From contig NZ_KB849545.1 in the NCBI RefSeq assembly GCF_000368565.1, positions 174,304-238,303 on the forward strand: 64,000 bases of DNA, written 5' to 3'. The notes below the pieces were generated by a model. It saw nothing but the letters and a program-made list of their open reading frames with translations, did no database searches and was not told the origin of the DNA. This DNA comes from Acinetobacter gerneri DSM 14967 = CIP 107464 = MTCC 9824. Its GTDB lineage: Bacteria > Pseudomonadota > Gammaproteobacteria > Pseudomonadales > Moraxellaceae. The position numbers and the translations under genes were made by a program. Positions 53,594 to 62,991 of the stretch are shown here, piece by piece (the stretch's first letter is position 1; every line of letters starts with the position of its first letter).

Positions 53594-54655
53594 ATGGCTT
53601 TAATTCGTAAACGTCGTTTAACTGATCAACAAAAGCGACGTATAGAAAAACAGCATAAATCACGTCAAGAAGAACTTGACACTTCCAATGATTTAGAAGG
53701 TCTGGTTGTCCAGCATTATGGACGACAGCTCGAAGTACAAGCCCTAACTATTCCAAATCCTCACCCTGAAAAACCGATCGTTGCCACGGGTGAACCTGAA
53801 CCTTTTTGGAAGCCGATTGAACTCGGAAGCGTTTGGCGTTGTCATACTCGTACCAATTTAGAATTATTGGTAACAGGTGATAAAGTCAAATGGCAAGCAG
53901 ATCCCAATACAGGGCTTGGTATTATCACTGCTATACATCCTCGAACTTCCCTGTTAACCCGCCCAGACCGTTATCATAAAGTTAAACCTGTTGCAGCAAA
54001 TGTCAGTCTGATTGTGATTGTTTTTGCGGTATTGCCTGAACCTGCACCAACATTGATCGACCGCTATTTGGTGGCTTGTAATGATGCCGATATTCCAGCA
54101 CTTTTGGTTTTAAATAAAACAGATTTGCTCAAAGACGATGATGACCATTTACTGAAACTCGTTCAAGAATATCGAGATTTGGGTTATGAAGTCATGCTAA
54201 CTCAGTCTGATGGTGATTTAACTGAGCTTAAACAACGTCTGGAAAATGAAACCGTCGCTTTTGTGGGGCAGTCTGGCGTAGGCAAAAGCTCACTAATTAA
54301 TAGTATCGTTCCTGAAGCATTGCAAAAAACCAATATTATTTCTGAAAACTCAGCCTTGGGTCAGCACACGACGACTTCGACTCGTTTAATTAAAATTGGC
54401 GAAAATAGTGCGCTCATTGACTCTCCAGGGATCCGAGAGTTTGGTCTTTGGCATTTAGATTTAGAAAAAATTGATGCAGGTTTTCCTGAAATATCTGATG
54501 TGCTTGGACATTGCCAATATCGTAATTGCACACATACGCATGAGAAAAAATGTGCTTTGAAACAAGCAGTTGAAGAAAATAAAATTCTCGCTAGACGCTT
54601 AACAAGTTATCTGCGCTTGATTGATGAAATTACTGAGGCGCAACAAAAAAGTTAG
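53594..54655 (+). CDS. rsgA: Ribosome small subunit GTPase RsgA
   Basis: RsgA is a circularly permuted GTPase that helps late 30S maturation. The 353 aa protein has a basic N-terminus (MALIRKRRLTDQQKRRIEKQ), an OB-fold domain and the permuted G motifs in order NKTD, GQSGVGKSSLIN and DSPGIREFG. A zinc knuckle with CQYRNCTHTHEKKC follows. The ATG has AGGAT upstream. An out-of-frame ATG four bases earlier opens only a very short frame. Confidence 0.96.
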   Translation: MALIRKRRLTDQQKRRIEKQHKSRQEELDTSNDLEGLVVQHYGRQLEVQALTIPNPHPEKPIVATGEPEPFWKPIELGSVWRCHTRTNLELLVTGDKVKWQADPNTGLGIITAIHPRTSLLTRPDRYHKVKPVAANVSLIVIVFAVLPEPAPTLIDRYLVACNDADIPALLVLNKTDLLKDDDDHLLKLVQEYRDLGYEVMLTQSDGDLTELKQRLENETVAFVGQSGVGKSSLINSIVPEALQKTNIISENSALGQHTTTSTRLIKIGENSALIDSPGIREFGLWHLDLEKIDAGFPEISDVLGHCQYRNCTHTHEKKCALKQAVEENKILARRLTSYLRLIDEITEAQQKS

Positions 54656-54744
54656 TTTTTTGAATATTAGCCTTGAAGCAGTGATTTTGATCACCATATA
54701 TATACGCTATACTTGAGGCAATTGTGATTGTAATTAGGTGACTT

Positions 54745-55152
54745 GTGGAACGTTGGTTTGAATTTATGGGGCATCACCCCTTCTTGTTTGGTATTTTAGG
54801 GGTTCTGATTGTATTGTTTTTCATTTTTGAAGGACAACGCAACGGCCGTAAAATTTCTCCACAATCGCTTGGTATTTTAGTGAAAGCTAAAAATGCGATG
54901 TTAATTGATTTACGTGATGCGAAAGATTTCCGCGAAGGTCATATCAGTGGAAGCCGTAATATCCCATACAGCCAGATTGCAAGTCATAAAGACGAGTTAA
55001 AAGCTGCTGAACGTCCAATCGTATTTATCTGTAATTTAGGTCAAGTCGCAGGTAGTGCATTACAACAAGTTGGACATTCTGATAGTTACCGTCTTGATGG
55101 TGGGATCAGCAATTGGAAAGCTCAAGGTTTACCATTAGTTAAAAGCAAATAA
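54745..55152 (+). CDS. Membrane-anchored rhodanese-like protein (YibN type)
   Basis: The 135 aa protein has one N-terminal membrane segment (about 11-28) and a single rhodanese domain with LIDLRDAKDFREGHISGSRNIPYS. The active-site loop reads FICNLGQVAG; its Cys could accept sulfur. The start is GTG at 54745 with AGGTG upstream. It is followed by grxC and secB, the arrangement known for YibN near SecB in enterobacteria, where YibN is linked to the Sec system. Confidence 0.88.
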   Translation: MERWFEFMGHHPFLFGILGVLIVLFFIFEGQRNGRKISPQSLGILVKAKNAMLIDLRDAKDFREGHISGSRNIPYSQIASHKDELKAAERPIVFICNLGQVAGSALQQVGHSDSYRLDGGISNWKAQGLPLVKSK

Positions 55153-55170
55153 GCGTTAGGAGTTCGAGTT

Positions 55171-55428
55171 ATGACAGCTGAAGTAACTGTATATTCAACC
55201 ACTTTCTGTCCGTATTGTGTACGTGCAAAACAACTACTTGAACGTAAAGGCGTTGCATATAAGGAAGTTAATCTTTCTCAAGAAGCACCTGAAGTTCGTG
55301 TTGAACTTATGCAACGTACCAATCATCGAACTGTACCGCAAATTTTCATTAAAGATCAATTTATTGGCGGATTTGACCAACTCTATGCATTAGAGAAAGA
55401 AGGCAAACTCGACGACTTATTGGCATAA
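55171..55428 (+). CDS. grxC: Glutaredoxin 3
   Basis: GrxC is a glutathione-dependent thiol-disulfide reductase. The 85 aa protein has the dithiol active site [10 protein letters not shown] near residue 12, the cis-Pro region [14 protein letters not shown], and [19 protein letters not shown] at the end. Length is exact for the family. It lies 18 bp after the rhodanese gene and 31 bp before secB, so it is probably part of one operon. Confidence 0.96.
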   Translation: MTAEVTVYSTTFCPYCVRAKQLLERKGVAYKEVNLSQEAPEVRVELMQRTNHRTVPQIFIKDQFIGGFDQLYALEKEGKLDDLLA

Positions 55429-55459
55429 TTTAACCCTCCTGAAATTTAAGGAAAATAAA

Positions 55460-55918
55460 ATGAGTGAAGAACAACAAGTTCAACCACAACTTGCTTTAGA
55501 ACGTATTTATACTAAAGATATTTCATTTGAAGTACCTGGGGCTAGCGTTTTTACTAAAGAGTGGGCGCCTGAACTCAATATCAATCTCTCTTCTGCTGCT
55601 GAGAAAATTGATGCAACACATTTTGAAGTGGCTTTAAAAGTTGTCGTTCAAGCACAAAATGCTGACGAAACTGCTTTTATCGTTGACGTCACTCAAGCTG
55701 GTATTTTCTTGATCGAAAATATCGAAGAAGAGCGTCTTCCATATATCCTTGGCGCATATTGCCCGAACATTTTGTTCCCATTCTTGCGTGAAGCGGTAAA
55801 TGACCTTGTAACTAAAGGTAGCTTCCCTCAATTACTTCTTACTCCAATCAATTTTGATGCTGAGTTTGAAGCGAATATGCAACGTGCTCAAGAAGCTGCT
55901 GCTGAAGGTCAAGCTTAA
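55460..55918 (+). CDS. secB: Protein-export chaperone SecB
   Basis: SecB is a tetrameric chaperone that keeps precursors unfolded and passes them to SecA. The 152 aa protein shows [28 protein letters not shown]-like sequence ([14 protein letters not shown]), the hallmark [28 protein letters not shown] (given here as separate landmarks LGAYCPN and LFPFLRE) and [13 protein letters not shown]. It is the last gene before a strong terminator. Confidence 0.97.
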   Translation: MSEEQQVQPQLALERIYTKDISFEVPGASVFTKEWAPELNINLSSAAEKIDATHFEVALKVVVQAQNADETAFIVDVTQAGIFLIENIEEERLPYILGAYCPNILFPFLREAVNDLVTKGSFPQLLLTPINFDAEFEANMQRAQEAAAEGQA

Positions 55919-55934
55919 TTTAGCTTTACTATTG

Positions 55935-55959
55935 AAAGACCGCTTGATGCGGTCTTTTT
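55935..55959 (+). terminator. Terminator after secB
   Basis: AAAGACCGC and GCGGTCTTT form a 9 bp stem with a TTGAT loop, followed by T residues, 16 bp past the secB stop. Confidence 0.92.
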
Positions 55960-55984
55960 TTTGCCTTTTTTAAAATAAATCAAA

Positions 55985-56371
55985 TTATTTAAACTTCTTG
56001 TGCCCTTCTTTTTTGATCTCTTCCATTTTTTTGGCAAGTTTCTGTGCTTCATTAAACTTACCATCGAGCACCAATTGTCTTGCTAAATAAACTTGTTCTA
56101 ATAACCTGTCTATTGTTGCACGATAAGCCAGAACTTTCGGATCATATTGGTTTAGTTGATTTAATTTTGGTGGAAGATTTACCCAACAATCAATTGTCGC
56201 ATTTTTCATATGAAATAACGCAGTCAAAGCCTCATCTGCTGATTTGGCTTTTTTATATTCATTAAAATGCTGCTCAACATCTTCCATATCATAGAAACCA
56301 GCAAAACTATGTGCTGAAAATCCCAAATTGAGACTCAAAGACAGCACGATACAAGTCAATATTTTTTTCAT
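55985..56371 (-). CDS. Cytochrome b562-family protein (divergent copy)
   Basis: The 128 aa periplasmic protein has a signal peptide (MKKILTCIVLSLSLNLGFSA) ending near SFA. The mature part fits a four-helix bundle that aligns with the paralogue at 57538-57927. The likely axial heme ligands are retained: a Met five residues into the mature chain (GFYDMEDV) and a His near the end (KKEGHKKFK). It also has an extra Cys (TIDCWVNL) not expected in b562. Identity is low, so heme binding is an inference. An upstream TTG five codons earlier is a less likely start. Confidence 0.72.
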   Translation of the reverse strand: MKKILTCIVLSLSLNLGFSAHSFAGFYDMEDVEQHFNEYKKAKSADEALTALFHMKNATIDCWVNLPPKLNQLNQYDPKVLAYRATIDRLLEQVYLARQLVLDGKFNEAQKLAKKMEEIKKEGHKKFK

Positions 56372-56540
56372 CGTTTTAATTTTCAATTTTTAAAATCTTT
56401 TGCCTATGTCCTAATACCGGTCGCCTATTCAGCAACCTGAGCTATATATAATGCAAATCTACGGTTTTATAAAGTATTTTTTATTTTTAGGGCTATAGGC
56501 TATATTTTTTATTCAAGAATATATAGCAAACTGAGGACTT

Positions 56541-57392
56541 TTAAGCCTCTCGCTCATTATTTTCATAACACTGCACCCCTTCCCATCCAATGATCGCCGT
56601 TTTGCGTGCTTTGCCCCAATGATATTCACCAAAAATACCAGAGGACTGGATCACACGATGACACGGGATCAAAAATGCTACAGGGTTTGATCCTATCGCA
56701 CCCCCTACTGCACGCGCAGCTTTAGGTTTGCCAATCTCTTGGGCAATTTCAGCATAAGTTGCTAACTGTCCCATGGGTATTTTCAGTAGGCTTTCCCAAA
56801 CTTTAAGCTGGAAATCTGTACCCTTAAGATGCAATTTAATCTGTGATAATTCATCATGATTTGTTGAAAATATTTTTAGAGCATTGCGCTGCAATTCATC
56901 TGATTCTTCTACTAATACAGCATTTGGAAATCGTTCCATCAATGTTCCATAAGCATCTTTTCTATTTTCAATAAATGCCATAAAACAGATGCCTTTCGTG
57001 GTTGATGCGATAAGCATTTCTCCAAAAAATGTATGAGCAAATTGATAATTTATTCTTAGATGTTCGCCACCTTTTTTATACTCAGCGGGTGTCATACCTT
57101 CTATTTGTATAAACATCTCATGCAAACGACTGGAGCTTGAAAGTCCTGTCGCATGTGTTGTCTCTAGGATGCTATGTTTTTGTTTAAGTAGATTTTTGGC
57201 ATATTGTAAACTGGTGTATTGCAAAAACTTTTTAGGACTAGTACCAACCCATTCACTAAATAGTTTTTGAAAATGTGTCGGACTCAAATGAATATGTGCA
57301 GCAACCTCATCCAAATTTGGTTGATCTTTAAAATGATTTTGGATGTATTCTATGGCTTGGGCAATACGCTCATATTGTAGATGCTTTTGCAT
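56541..57392 (-). CDS. Ada-like methylated-DNA-cysteine methyltransferase with AraC-type domain
   Basis: The 283 aa protein joins an N-terminal AraC-type DNA-binding domain (about 1-105, with LDEVAAHIHLSPTHFQKLF and SSSSRLHEMFIQIEGMTPAEY) to a C-terminal O6-alkylguanine transferase. The acceptor cysteine is in NPVAFLIPCHRVIQSSGIFGEYHWG. The N-terminal zinc-binding phosphotriester domain of E. coli Ada is missing, so control by that route cannot occur. It is a single gene between two cytochrome b562-like genes. Confidence 0.9.
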   Translation of the reverse strand: MQKHLQYERIAQAIEYIQNHFKDQPNLDEVAAHIHLSPTHFQKLFSEWVGTSPKKFLQYTSLQYAKNLLKQKHSILETTHATGLSSSSRLHEMFIQIEGMTPAEYKKGGEHLRINYQFAHTFFGEMLIASTTKGICFMAFIENRKDAYGTLMERFPNAVLVEESDELQRNALKIFSTNHDELSQIKLHLKGTDFQLKVWESLLKIPMGQLATYAEIAQEIGKPKAARAVGGAIGSNPVAFLIPCHRVIQSSGIFGEYHWGKARKTAIIGWEGVQCYENNEREA

Positions 57393-57485
57393 TCCGTCAT
57401 TCTCATCTTGCTATATCTCTACCTTAACAAGATGCTCTTCAAGATAAAATCCGAATCTTGTGTTTTCATTTTTATAAGGTTTCAA

Positions 57486-57513
57486 ATAAAAAACCGCAAT
57501 CAATGCGGTTTTA
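57486..57513 (-). terminator. Terminator after the cytochrome b562 gene
   Basis: AAAACCGCA and TGCGGTTTT pair around a short loop with A residues on the left, giving a U run on the minus strand. It lies about 25 bp past the stop. Confidence 0.8.
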
Positions 57514-57537
57514 ATATAATCAAACGATTAGAGTCAA

Positions 57538-57927
57538 TTACTTATAAAGCTTATGACCTTGATCTCGAATCGCAAGTAGTTTTTTTCCTTCAAGTTTTGC
57601 TTGGTCTAATTTTCCTGCATTGACCAAAGCTTTGGTTTTATCAATTTGTGCAACCAAACTGTCTAACCCAGCTTTATAGCCTTTAACTTCAGGACTTGTA
57701 TCCGCTTTTCCTATCAATTTCATCGGTGTTGATTTTTTTGAATCCAAACTCGCAGCACGCATTTGATCCAAAGCTTTATTTGCATCTTGAGCTGTTTTAG
57801 CATCATTAAATGCTTTGTAATTGGTTGCAATCGTCACCATGTTTTGCTCAAGATTGGCTGCCATTGTCACTGAACTGAGTGCAACCGAAGCAAAAATAGC
57901 ACATGCTCCTAATGTTCTTTTTAACAT
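57538..57927 (-). CDS. Cytochrome b562
   Basis: This is a periplasmic four-helix heme protein. The 129 aa precursor has a signal peptide ending VTMAA and a mature chain starting ANLEQNM. The Met at mature position 7 matches the axial ligand of E. coli b562, and the His in RDQGHKLYK near the C-terminus matches the second ligand. MRAASLDSKKSTPMKL also resembles the E. coli protein (MRAAALDAQKATPPKL). There is no CxxCH, so heme would be non-covalent. Its electron partner is unknown. Confidence 0.85.
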   Translation of the reverse strand: MLKRTLGACAIFASVALSSVTMAANLEQNMVTIATNYKAFNDAKTAQDANKALDQMRAASLDSKKSTPMKLIGKADTSPEVKGYKAGLDSLVAQIDKTKALVNAGKLDQAKLEGKKLLAIRDQGHKLYK

Positions 57928-58002
57928 AAATTTTCCCTTTGTTTGGCGAGTTTCACTTTCGATAAAAAGTGCTTGGCTAGATAGGATTTATAAATGAATA
58001 AT

Positions 58003-58036
58003 ATAAAAAAAAGCAACTTCTCGAGTTGCTTTTTCA
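58003..58036 (-). terminator. Terminator after coaBC
   Basis: AAAAGCAACT and AGTTGCTTTT form a stem with a five-base loop and A runs on the left. It lies about 45 bp past the coaBC stop. Confidence 0.82.
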
Positions 58037-58080
58037 AAGACGATTTGTATGAATTAATTTATCAAATTCAACGTAGAATC

Positions 58081-59352
58081 CTAGACTGGTTGCTGTTCTT
58101 GATTTATCGCATCCGAAATCGCTTCAACCAATTGTTGAGCGATATCTTGTTTCGATGCTTTTTCAAGCTCACGTTTTTCCATATGATATTGATCTGCAAA
58201 GAATACAATCATGGCATTTTCATCAGAAGCAAAACCAATATCAGCACGTGAAACGTCGTTACATGCAATCATATCCAGTTTTTTGGCAACCAATTTTCCA
58301 GCCGCATATTCTTCAATATTACGTGTTTCAGCAGCAAAGCCGACCATAAATGGACGTTTTTCTTGCTGTGCAATAGTTGCCACAATATCCGGGTTTTTGA
58401 TCAATGAAACAGCTAACTCATCACCTGCTTTTTTGATTTTATGCTCTGCGACTTCTGCCACTCTATAGTCGGCAACCGCTGCTGTAGCAATGAAGATATC
58501 ACAGCCTTTATCTAGCATTTGCATGCTTTCATCAAGCATTTGTATCGCTGAAGAGACTTTCAGGCGTTTTACCCCATTTGGCGTATCGAGTGATACAGGA
58601 CCCGAAATCAAGGTCACTTTTGCACCGGCGGCATAGCATGCTGCTGCAAGTGCAAAGCCCATTTTCCCCGTACTATGATTTGAAATATAACGTACAGGGT
58701 CGATTGCTTCACGTGTCGGACCTGCTGTTATGACAACACGTTTACCCGCAAGCAAGCCAAATTTTTCAGCAATCGCACGTTGTTGTTTATGGAAATATTC
58801 CATAACTTGATAAGCCAAATCTTCAGGCTCTGGCATACGGCCAAGTCCAACATCGCCACAAGCCTGTGATCCTGATGCAGGCATGATCACATGTACGCCA
58901 TCTTCTACCAAAGTTTTCAAGTTGCGCTGTGTTGCTGGTGCAGCCCACATTTGTTGATTGGTCGCAGGTGCCACCCAAACAGGTGCATTGGTTGCCAAAT
59001 ATAAGGTACTGAGTAAATCATCAGCCAAACCACATGCAAATTTTGCCAAAATATCGCAACTTGCAGGTGCAACCAACAGTAAATCAGCCCAACGTGCAAG
59101 CTCTATATGTCCCATACCTGATTCGGCTTCGGCATCTAACAATTCTGTATGCACAGGATGGCCAGACAAAGCTTGGAAAGTGAGTGGGGTAATAAATGCT
59201 TGTGCGCCACGTGTCATCACAACACGGACATCAAAACCAAAATCTTTTAATCGGCGAACCAAGATCGCACTTTTATATGCAGCGATACCACCAGTTACCG
59301 CGAGAATAATTTTTTTACTAGATGTCACACTGAGGTCAAAGCTCACAATCAA
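58081..59352 (-). CDS. coaBC: Phosphopantothenoylcysteine decarboxylase / phosphopantothenate-cysteine ligase
   Basis: CoaBC performs two steps of coenzyme A synthesis. The 423 aa protein has an N-terminal flavoprotein decarboxylase part with KIILAVTGGIAAYKSAILVRRL, the catalytic His region and APATNQQMW. The C-terminal ligase part has GKRVVITAGPTREAIDPVRYISNHSTGKMG and FIATAAVADYR. The start appears to be TTG at 59352 with AAGGTG upstream; a GTG two codons on is also possible. It is divergent from radC. Confidence 0.95.
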   Translation of the reverse strand: MIVSFDLSVTSSKKIILAVTGGIAAYKSAILVRRLKDFGFDVRVVMTRGAQAFITPLTFQALSGHPVHTELLDAEAESGMGHIELARWADLLLVAPASCDILAKFACGLADDLLSTLYLATNAPVWVAPATNQQMWAAPATQRNLKTLVEDGVHVIMPASGSQACGDVGLGRMPEPEDLAYQVMEYFHKQQRAIAEKFGLLAGKRVVITAGPTREAIDPVRYISNHSTGKMGFALAAACYAAGAKVTLISGPVSLDTPNGVKRLKVSSAIQMLDESMQMLDKGCDIFIATAAVADYRVAEVAEHKIKKAGDELAVSLIKNPDIVATIAQQEKRPFMVGFAAETRNIEEYAAGKLVAKKLDMIACNDVSRADIGFASDENAMIVFFADQYHMEKRELEKASKQDIAQQLVEAISDAINQEQQPV

Positions 59353-59459
59353 GTCACCTTTTTGTTGCAGTGGCGCTCACAATAGCATTAAATAATCGTT
59401 ATCCCAAGCGTTCGCAAGGGAAATTTGAAAAGTAAAATAATTTTTATCTGTGAAATAAA

Positions 59460-60149
59460 ATGCACAATTCTATAAAATTTTGGCCTGAAAATGAGCGCCC
59501 GAGAGAGCGACTATTAAGGCAAGGGGCAACGAGTCTTTCTGATGCAGAACTTTTGGCAATTTTTTTGCGATCGGGATCTCAACAACATTCAGCCGTTGAA
59601 CTTTCTCGGCTTTTGATCAATCATTTTGGCGGACTCAATCCTATATTTGATGCAAGTCTTGATGATTTAAGTCAATTCCATGGTATCGGGCCGATCAAGT
59701 ATTCTCAGCTTATGGCAGTCAAAGAGCTGGGCAGACGCTATTTGCAATATCATATTAACCAAAGCCAAGATTTGAGTAGTTCTGATCTCATTCAACAATA
59801 TCTGCGATATGAAATGTTGGGTGAAAAACAAGAAGTCTTTGCTGTCCTGTGCTTAGATGCCGAACTCAGAAAAATTAGCTTTAAAAAACTGTTTTTTGGT
59901 TCCCTGAATTATTGTGATATTTCCATGAATCAACTGCTACGGTTTTGCTTAACCCAGCAAGCGATTCATATCGTGATCGTACACAATCATCCATTTGGCG
60001 AAGCAACACCCTCAGCACAAGATATGCAAATGACTCGTGACATTTACCGTGCTTGTCAACTGCTTGAAATGTGTTTATTGGATCATATGATCATCAGTAA
60101 AACCTGCTCTTATTCATTTGCGGAGCATGCTTTAATGGATAAACTTTAG
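59460..60149 (+). CDS. radC: RadC-family (JAB/MPN domain) protein
   Basis: The 229 aa protein has an N-terminal helix-hairpin-helix region (RPRERLLRQGATSLSDAELLAIFLRSG). A C-terminal JAMM metalloprotease-like domain contains HIVIVHNHPFGEATPSAQD, the HxH...D metal set. The family name is historical and its true function is not established. It lies opposite coaBC, a conserved pairing, and 79 bp before the channel gene. Confidence 0.93.
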   Translation: MHNSIKFWPENERPRERLLRQGATSLSDAELLAIFLRSGSQQHSAVELSRLLINHFGGLNPIFDASLDDLSQFHGIGPIKYSQLMAVKELGRRYLQYHINQSQDLSSSDLIQQYLRYEMLGEKQEVFAVLCLDAELRKISFKKLFFGSLNYCDISMNQLLRFCLTQQAIHIVIVHNHPFGEATPSAQDMQMTRDIYRACQLLEMCLLDHMIISKTCSYSFAEHALMDKL

Positions 60150-60228
60150 TTGAAAATTAAAATGCGATTGACTTTATAATTTGAAACACTGAAGATCATC
60201 TCAAAAGATCATTTACGATTAGATTTAC

Positions 60229-61140
60229 ATGATAGTCCGGGAACCCAACGATACCATTAAACTGCTGTTTTCATGGCGCGGCACAATTTTACCTAAAGTT
60301 TTACCACCACTCGGTGTGGTTATGCTGATCTCAGCCATTGTCGGCGGGATAGAATATGCCGATATTTATCGTTTTCCCGAACTGCCTTTGGTTGGTTTCA
60401 CCCTAATTGGGGTTGTGCTTTCGATATTTTTAGGCTTTAAAAATGGTGCATGTTATGACCGTTGGTGGGAAGCACGTAAGCTTTGGGGAAGTCTCATTGC
60501 AACTGCACGACACTATGATCGGGACTGCCGAATTTTACCGCAAGGTCGTCGTGAACGTGTGATCCAACATGTGATTGTATTTGCCAATGTTTTAAGAGAT
60601 CGTTTAAGACATCAAACAGCAAATCCTATCGCATTGATTGAAACCAGTGGTATGAGCCAACAAGCGCTGACCCAACTTTATCAACATACCAATGCCCCGC
60701 AATACACCTTGAGTTTGATTCAATGGGAATTGATGCAAGCCCTTAAAGAAGGTGAAATTTCCGATATTATTTATACACAAATGAATAAATACGTCGTTGA
60801 TTTGAGTATGGTGCAAACTGGCTGTGACCGTATTGCAACCACGCCCTTACCCTTTGCATATTCAGTTTTGCTCAATCGTACTGTTTATTTCTTCTGTTTT
60901 ATGTTGCCGTTTAGCTTAGGTTCACTTTTGGGTCTAGCAACACCTTTACTCGTTGGGATTTTGGCTTATACCTTTTTAGGTTTAGATGCCCTAAGTTCAG
61001 AAATTGAAGAACCTTTTGGTACACAAAGCAATGACTTGCCTTTGGATGCAATGGTACGAACCATTGAAATTGAGTTACTCAGTACTTTGGGTAAACCAAC
61101 GCCTCCACCGATTCAAGCGCATGACCACAATTTGCTATAA
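60229..61140 (+). CDS. Bestrophin-family (YneE/UPF0187) membrane channel
   Basis: The 303 aa protein is of the bacterial bestrophin type, pentameric ion channels in the inner membrane. It has four membrane segments (two near 25-75, two near 210-260). Family hallmarks are GFKNGACYDRWWEARKLWGSL, PLPFAYSVLLNRTVYFFCFMLPF and the acidic stretch GLDALSSEIEEPFGTQSNDLPLD. No regulator or metabolic partner is adjacent. Confidence 0.9.
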   Translation: MIVREPNDTIKLLFSWRGTILPKVLPPLGVVMLISAIVGGIEYADIYRFPELPLVGFTLIGVVLSIFLGFKNGACYDRWWEARKLWGSLIATARHYDRDCRILPQGRRERVIQHVIVFANVLRDRLRHQTANPIALIETSGMSQQALTQLYQHTNAPQYTLSLIQWELMQALKEGEISDIIYTQMNKYVVDLSMVQTGCDRIATTPLPFAYSVLLNRTVYFFCFMLPFSLGSLLGLATPLLVGILAYTFLGLDALSSEIEEPFGTQSNDLPLDAMVRTIEIELLSTLGKPTPPPIQAHDHNLL

Positions 61141-61203
61141 CTTATTTTTAAATAAAATTTATAGCATAAAAATGATTCAAACATTTTTATGCTATTCAAC
61201 AAT

Positions 61204-61238
61204 AAAAAATCCACTGAAAAATGACAGTGGATTTTTTA
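61204..61238. terminator. Bidirectional terminator between the channel gene and the aidB-like gene
   Basis: AAATCCACTG and CAGTGGATTT pair around a short A-rich loop, with A and T runs on either side. It serves two converging genes. Confidence 0.88.
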
Positions 61239-61261
61239 TTTAAAGCCTAATTTTCAATATC

Positions 61262-62914
61262 TCAAGCTGCATAAGCACGTTGTAAAAGCCGTTCAACATC
61301 CACTGATTTTGTATCTAACATTCCCACTACACGCCCATGAAATGCTGTATAACGCGTGTGAATAAATGCATCGGATACATAACTTGGCGCATATTGTTTC
61401 AATAAAATGGCTTGAGCTAAAATCACCAAACGACTCACCAAGCTACGCGCCATAAATTGCAAATCATCCGCACTCGATGCTGAAAATAACTTAAATAACT
61501 GCTGCAATTCATTTTGTAAAATTGGCTCGAGTGCAGCGACTTCTGCAAAGGATTGGAACAGCACTTCAATAGATTCTCTATCTCGTGAAATCGCACGTAA
61601 AACATCTAAACACATGACATTTCCAGAACCTTCCCAAATGGTATTGACAGGTGCTTCTTTAAAAATTCGTGCCAGAATGCCTGTTTCGACATAACCATTG
61701 CCACCAAATACTTCCATCATTTCCCCAGAGAGTTCGACTGTTCTTTTACAAATCCAGAATTTAGCTGCAGGTGTCATGATGCGTTTCCAAGCCACGGACA
61801 ATGCATCATCCTGTTCATAACAATGCGCCAAATAAAAGGAGAGTTGTGTCGCGGCTTCTGACTCCAAAGCCAAATCACTGAGTACTGCCCGCATCAAAGG
61901 TTGTTCTGCCAAATTTTTACCGAAGGCTTTTCGTTGCCGAGTATAGGCAATACATTGCACTAAAGCTTGACGCAACATCGCACTCGAACCAACCGAACAA
62001 GTCAAACGCGTATAGTTCGCCATTTCAATAATCGTTGGAATCCCTCGCCCCGGTTCACCAATCATGATGCCCCACGCATTTTGAAACTCAACCTCAGAGC
62101 TTGAGTTACTTCGATTGCCGACTTTATCTTTTAAACGTTGCACATTCACGGCGTTTTTACTGCCATCTTGCAAAAATCTAGGCACAAAAAAACAAGCCAA
62201 ACTCTCTTGTTCAGTTTTAGCCACCACCAAATGCGCATCACACATTGGCGCTGAAAAAAACCATTTATGCCCAGTGATCAAATATGCCTGCCCTCGGCCA
62301 CTTTTCTCAACGGGCACAGCAAAAGTTTCATTGGCTCGGACATCTGATCCCCCTTGCTTTTCAGTCATTCCCATACCTAACCAAATCGACTTTTTCTGGG
62401 AAATCGGTAGATCACGCTCATCGTATTCACAAGAAAGGAGTTTTTCTCCTAATTGTTCCCACAAATGAGCTTCCCGCTGAATCAAAGGAATACTGCCTAA
62501 AGTCATCGCATTTGGACATAGGTTTCCACATTCAACCTGTCCGCTCAGATAAAAGCGTGCCGCCCAATCGACCCATTTTGATGGGCTCTTTGCTTCGATA
62601 AAAGGATGTGCATGTACTGCATATTGGCGGTTGAGTCCCATCCATTTGTGCCAAGCAGGATGAAATTCTAAATAATCAATGCGACGACCACGCGCGTCAA
62701 AACTATGTAGCTCTGGGGTATGTCGATTGGCGAGTTCTGCATATTCATAATATTGTTTAGATCCAATTCGCTCTCCAAAATCACGCAATTTTTGCTGGTC
62801 TTGGCTACCATATCTATTCAATATTTCATCTAATATTTGATCGCTTTCAAAAACATTATAATCTTGTAATTCATCGACTTGATTTGAGATCTGATGGGTT
62901 TGCCATGCATTCAT
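61262..62914 (-). CDS. AidB-like acyl-CoA dehydrogenase family protein
   Basis: The 550 aa protein belongs to the AidB branch of acyl-CoA dehydrogenases. The start MNAWQTHQISNQ is chosen because it aligns with MHWQTHTVFNQP of E. coli AidB; longer frames overlap the divergent regulator gene. It shows FDARGRRIDYLEFHPAWHKWM, FAD-binding GMGMTEKQGGSDVRAN, HKWFFSAPMCDAHLVVAKT and EVFGGNGYVETG. Length is close to the 541 aa of AidB. Its chemical substrate is uncertain. It is divergent from a TetR gene, the probable regulator. Confidence 0.88.
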   Translation of the reverse strand: MNAWQTHQISNQVDELQDYNVFESDQILDEILNRYGSQDQQKLRDFGERIGSKQYYEYAELANRHTPELHSFDARGRRIDYLEFHPAWHKWMGLNRQYAVHAHPFIEAKSPSKWVDWAARFYLSGQVECGNLCPNAMTLGSIPLIQREAHLWEQLGEKLLSCEYDERDLPISQKKSIWLGMGMTEKQGGSDVRANETFAVPVEKSGRGQAYLITGHKWFFSAPMCDAHLVVAKTEQESLACFFVPRFLQDGSKNAVNVQRLKDKVGNRSNSSSEVEFQNAWGIMIGEPGRGIPTIIEMANYTRLTCSVGSSAMLRQALVQCIAYTRQRKAFGKNLAEQPLMRAVLSDLALESEAATQLSFYLAHCYEQDDALSVAWKRIMTPAAKFWICKRTVELSGEMMEVFGGNGYVETGILARIFKEAPVNTIWEGSGNVMCLDVLRAISRDRESIEVLFQSFAEVAALEPILQNELQQLFKLFSASSADDLQFMARSLVSRLVILAQAILLKQYAPSYVSDAFIHTRYTAFHGRVVGMLDTKSVDVERLLQRAYAA

Positions 62915-62991
62915 TTTGATTTCCCAAGCTGTTGTTTTTTCCATTTCAGACCAGTATAAATGAATGTCTAGACCTTGATGTTCGGTTTTAT

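Noticed and set aside
58958..59395. Open frame of 145 codons antisense to coaBC
   Set aside because: It overlaps the conserved decarboxylase domain fully and looks like reverse-strand noise.
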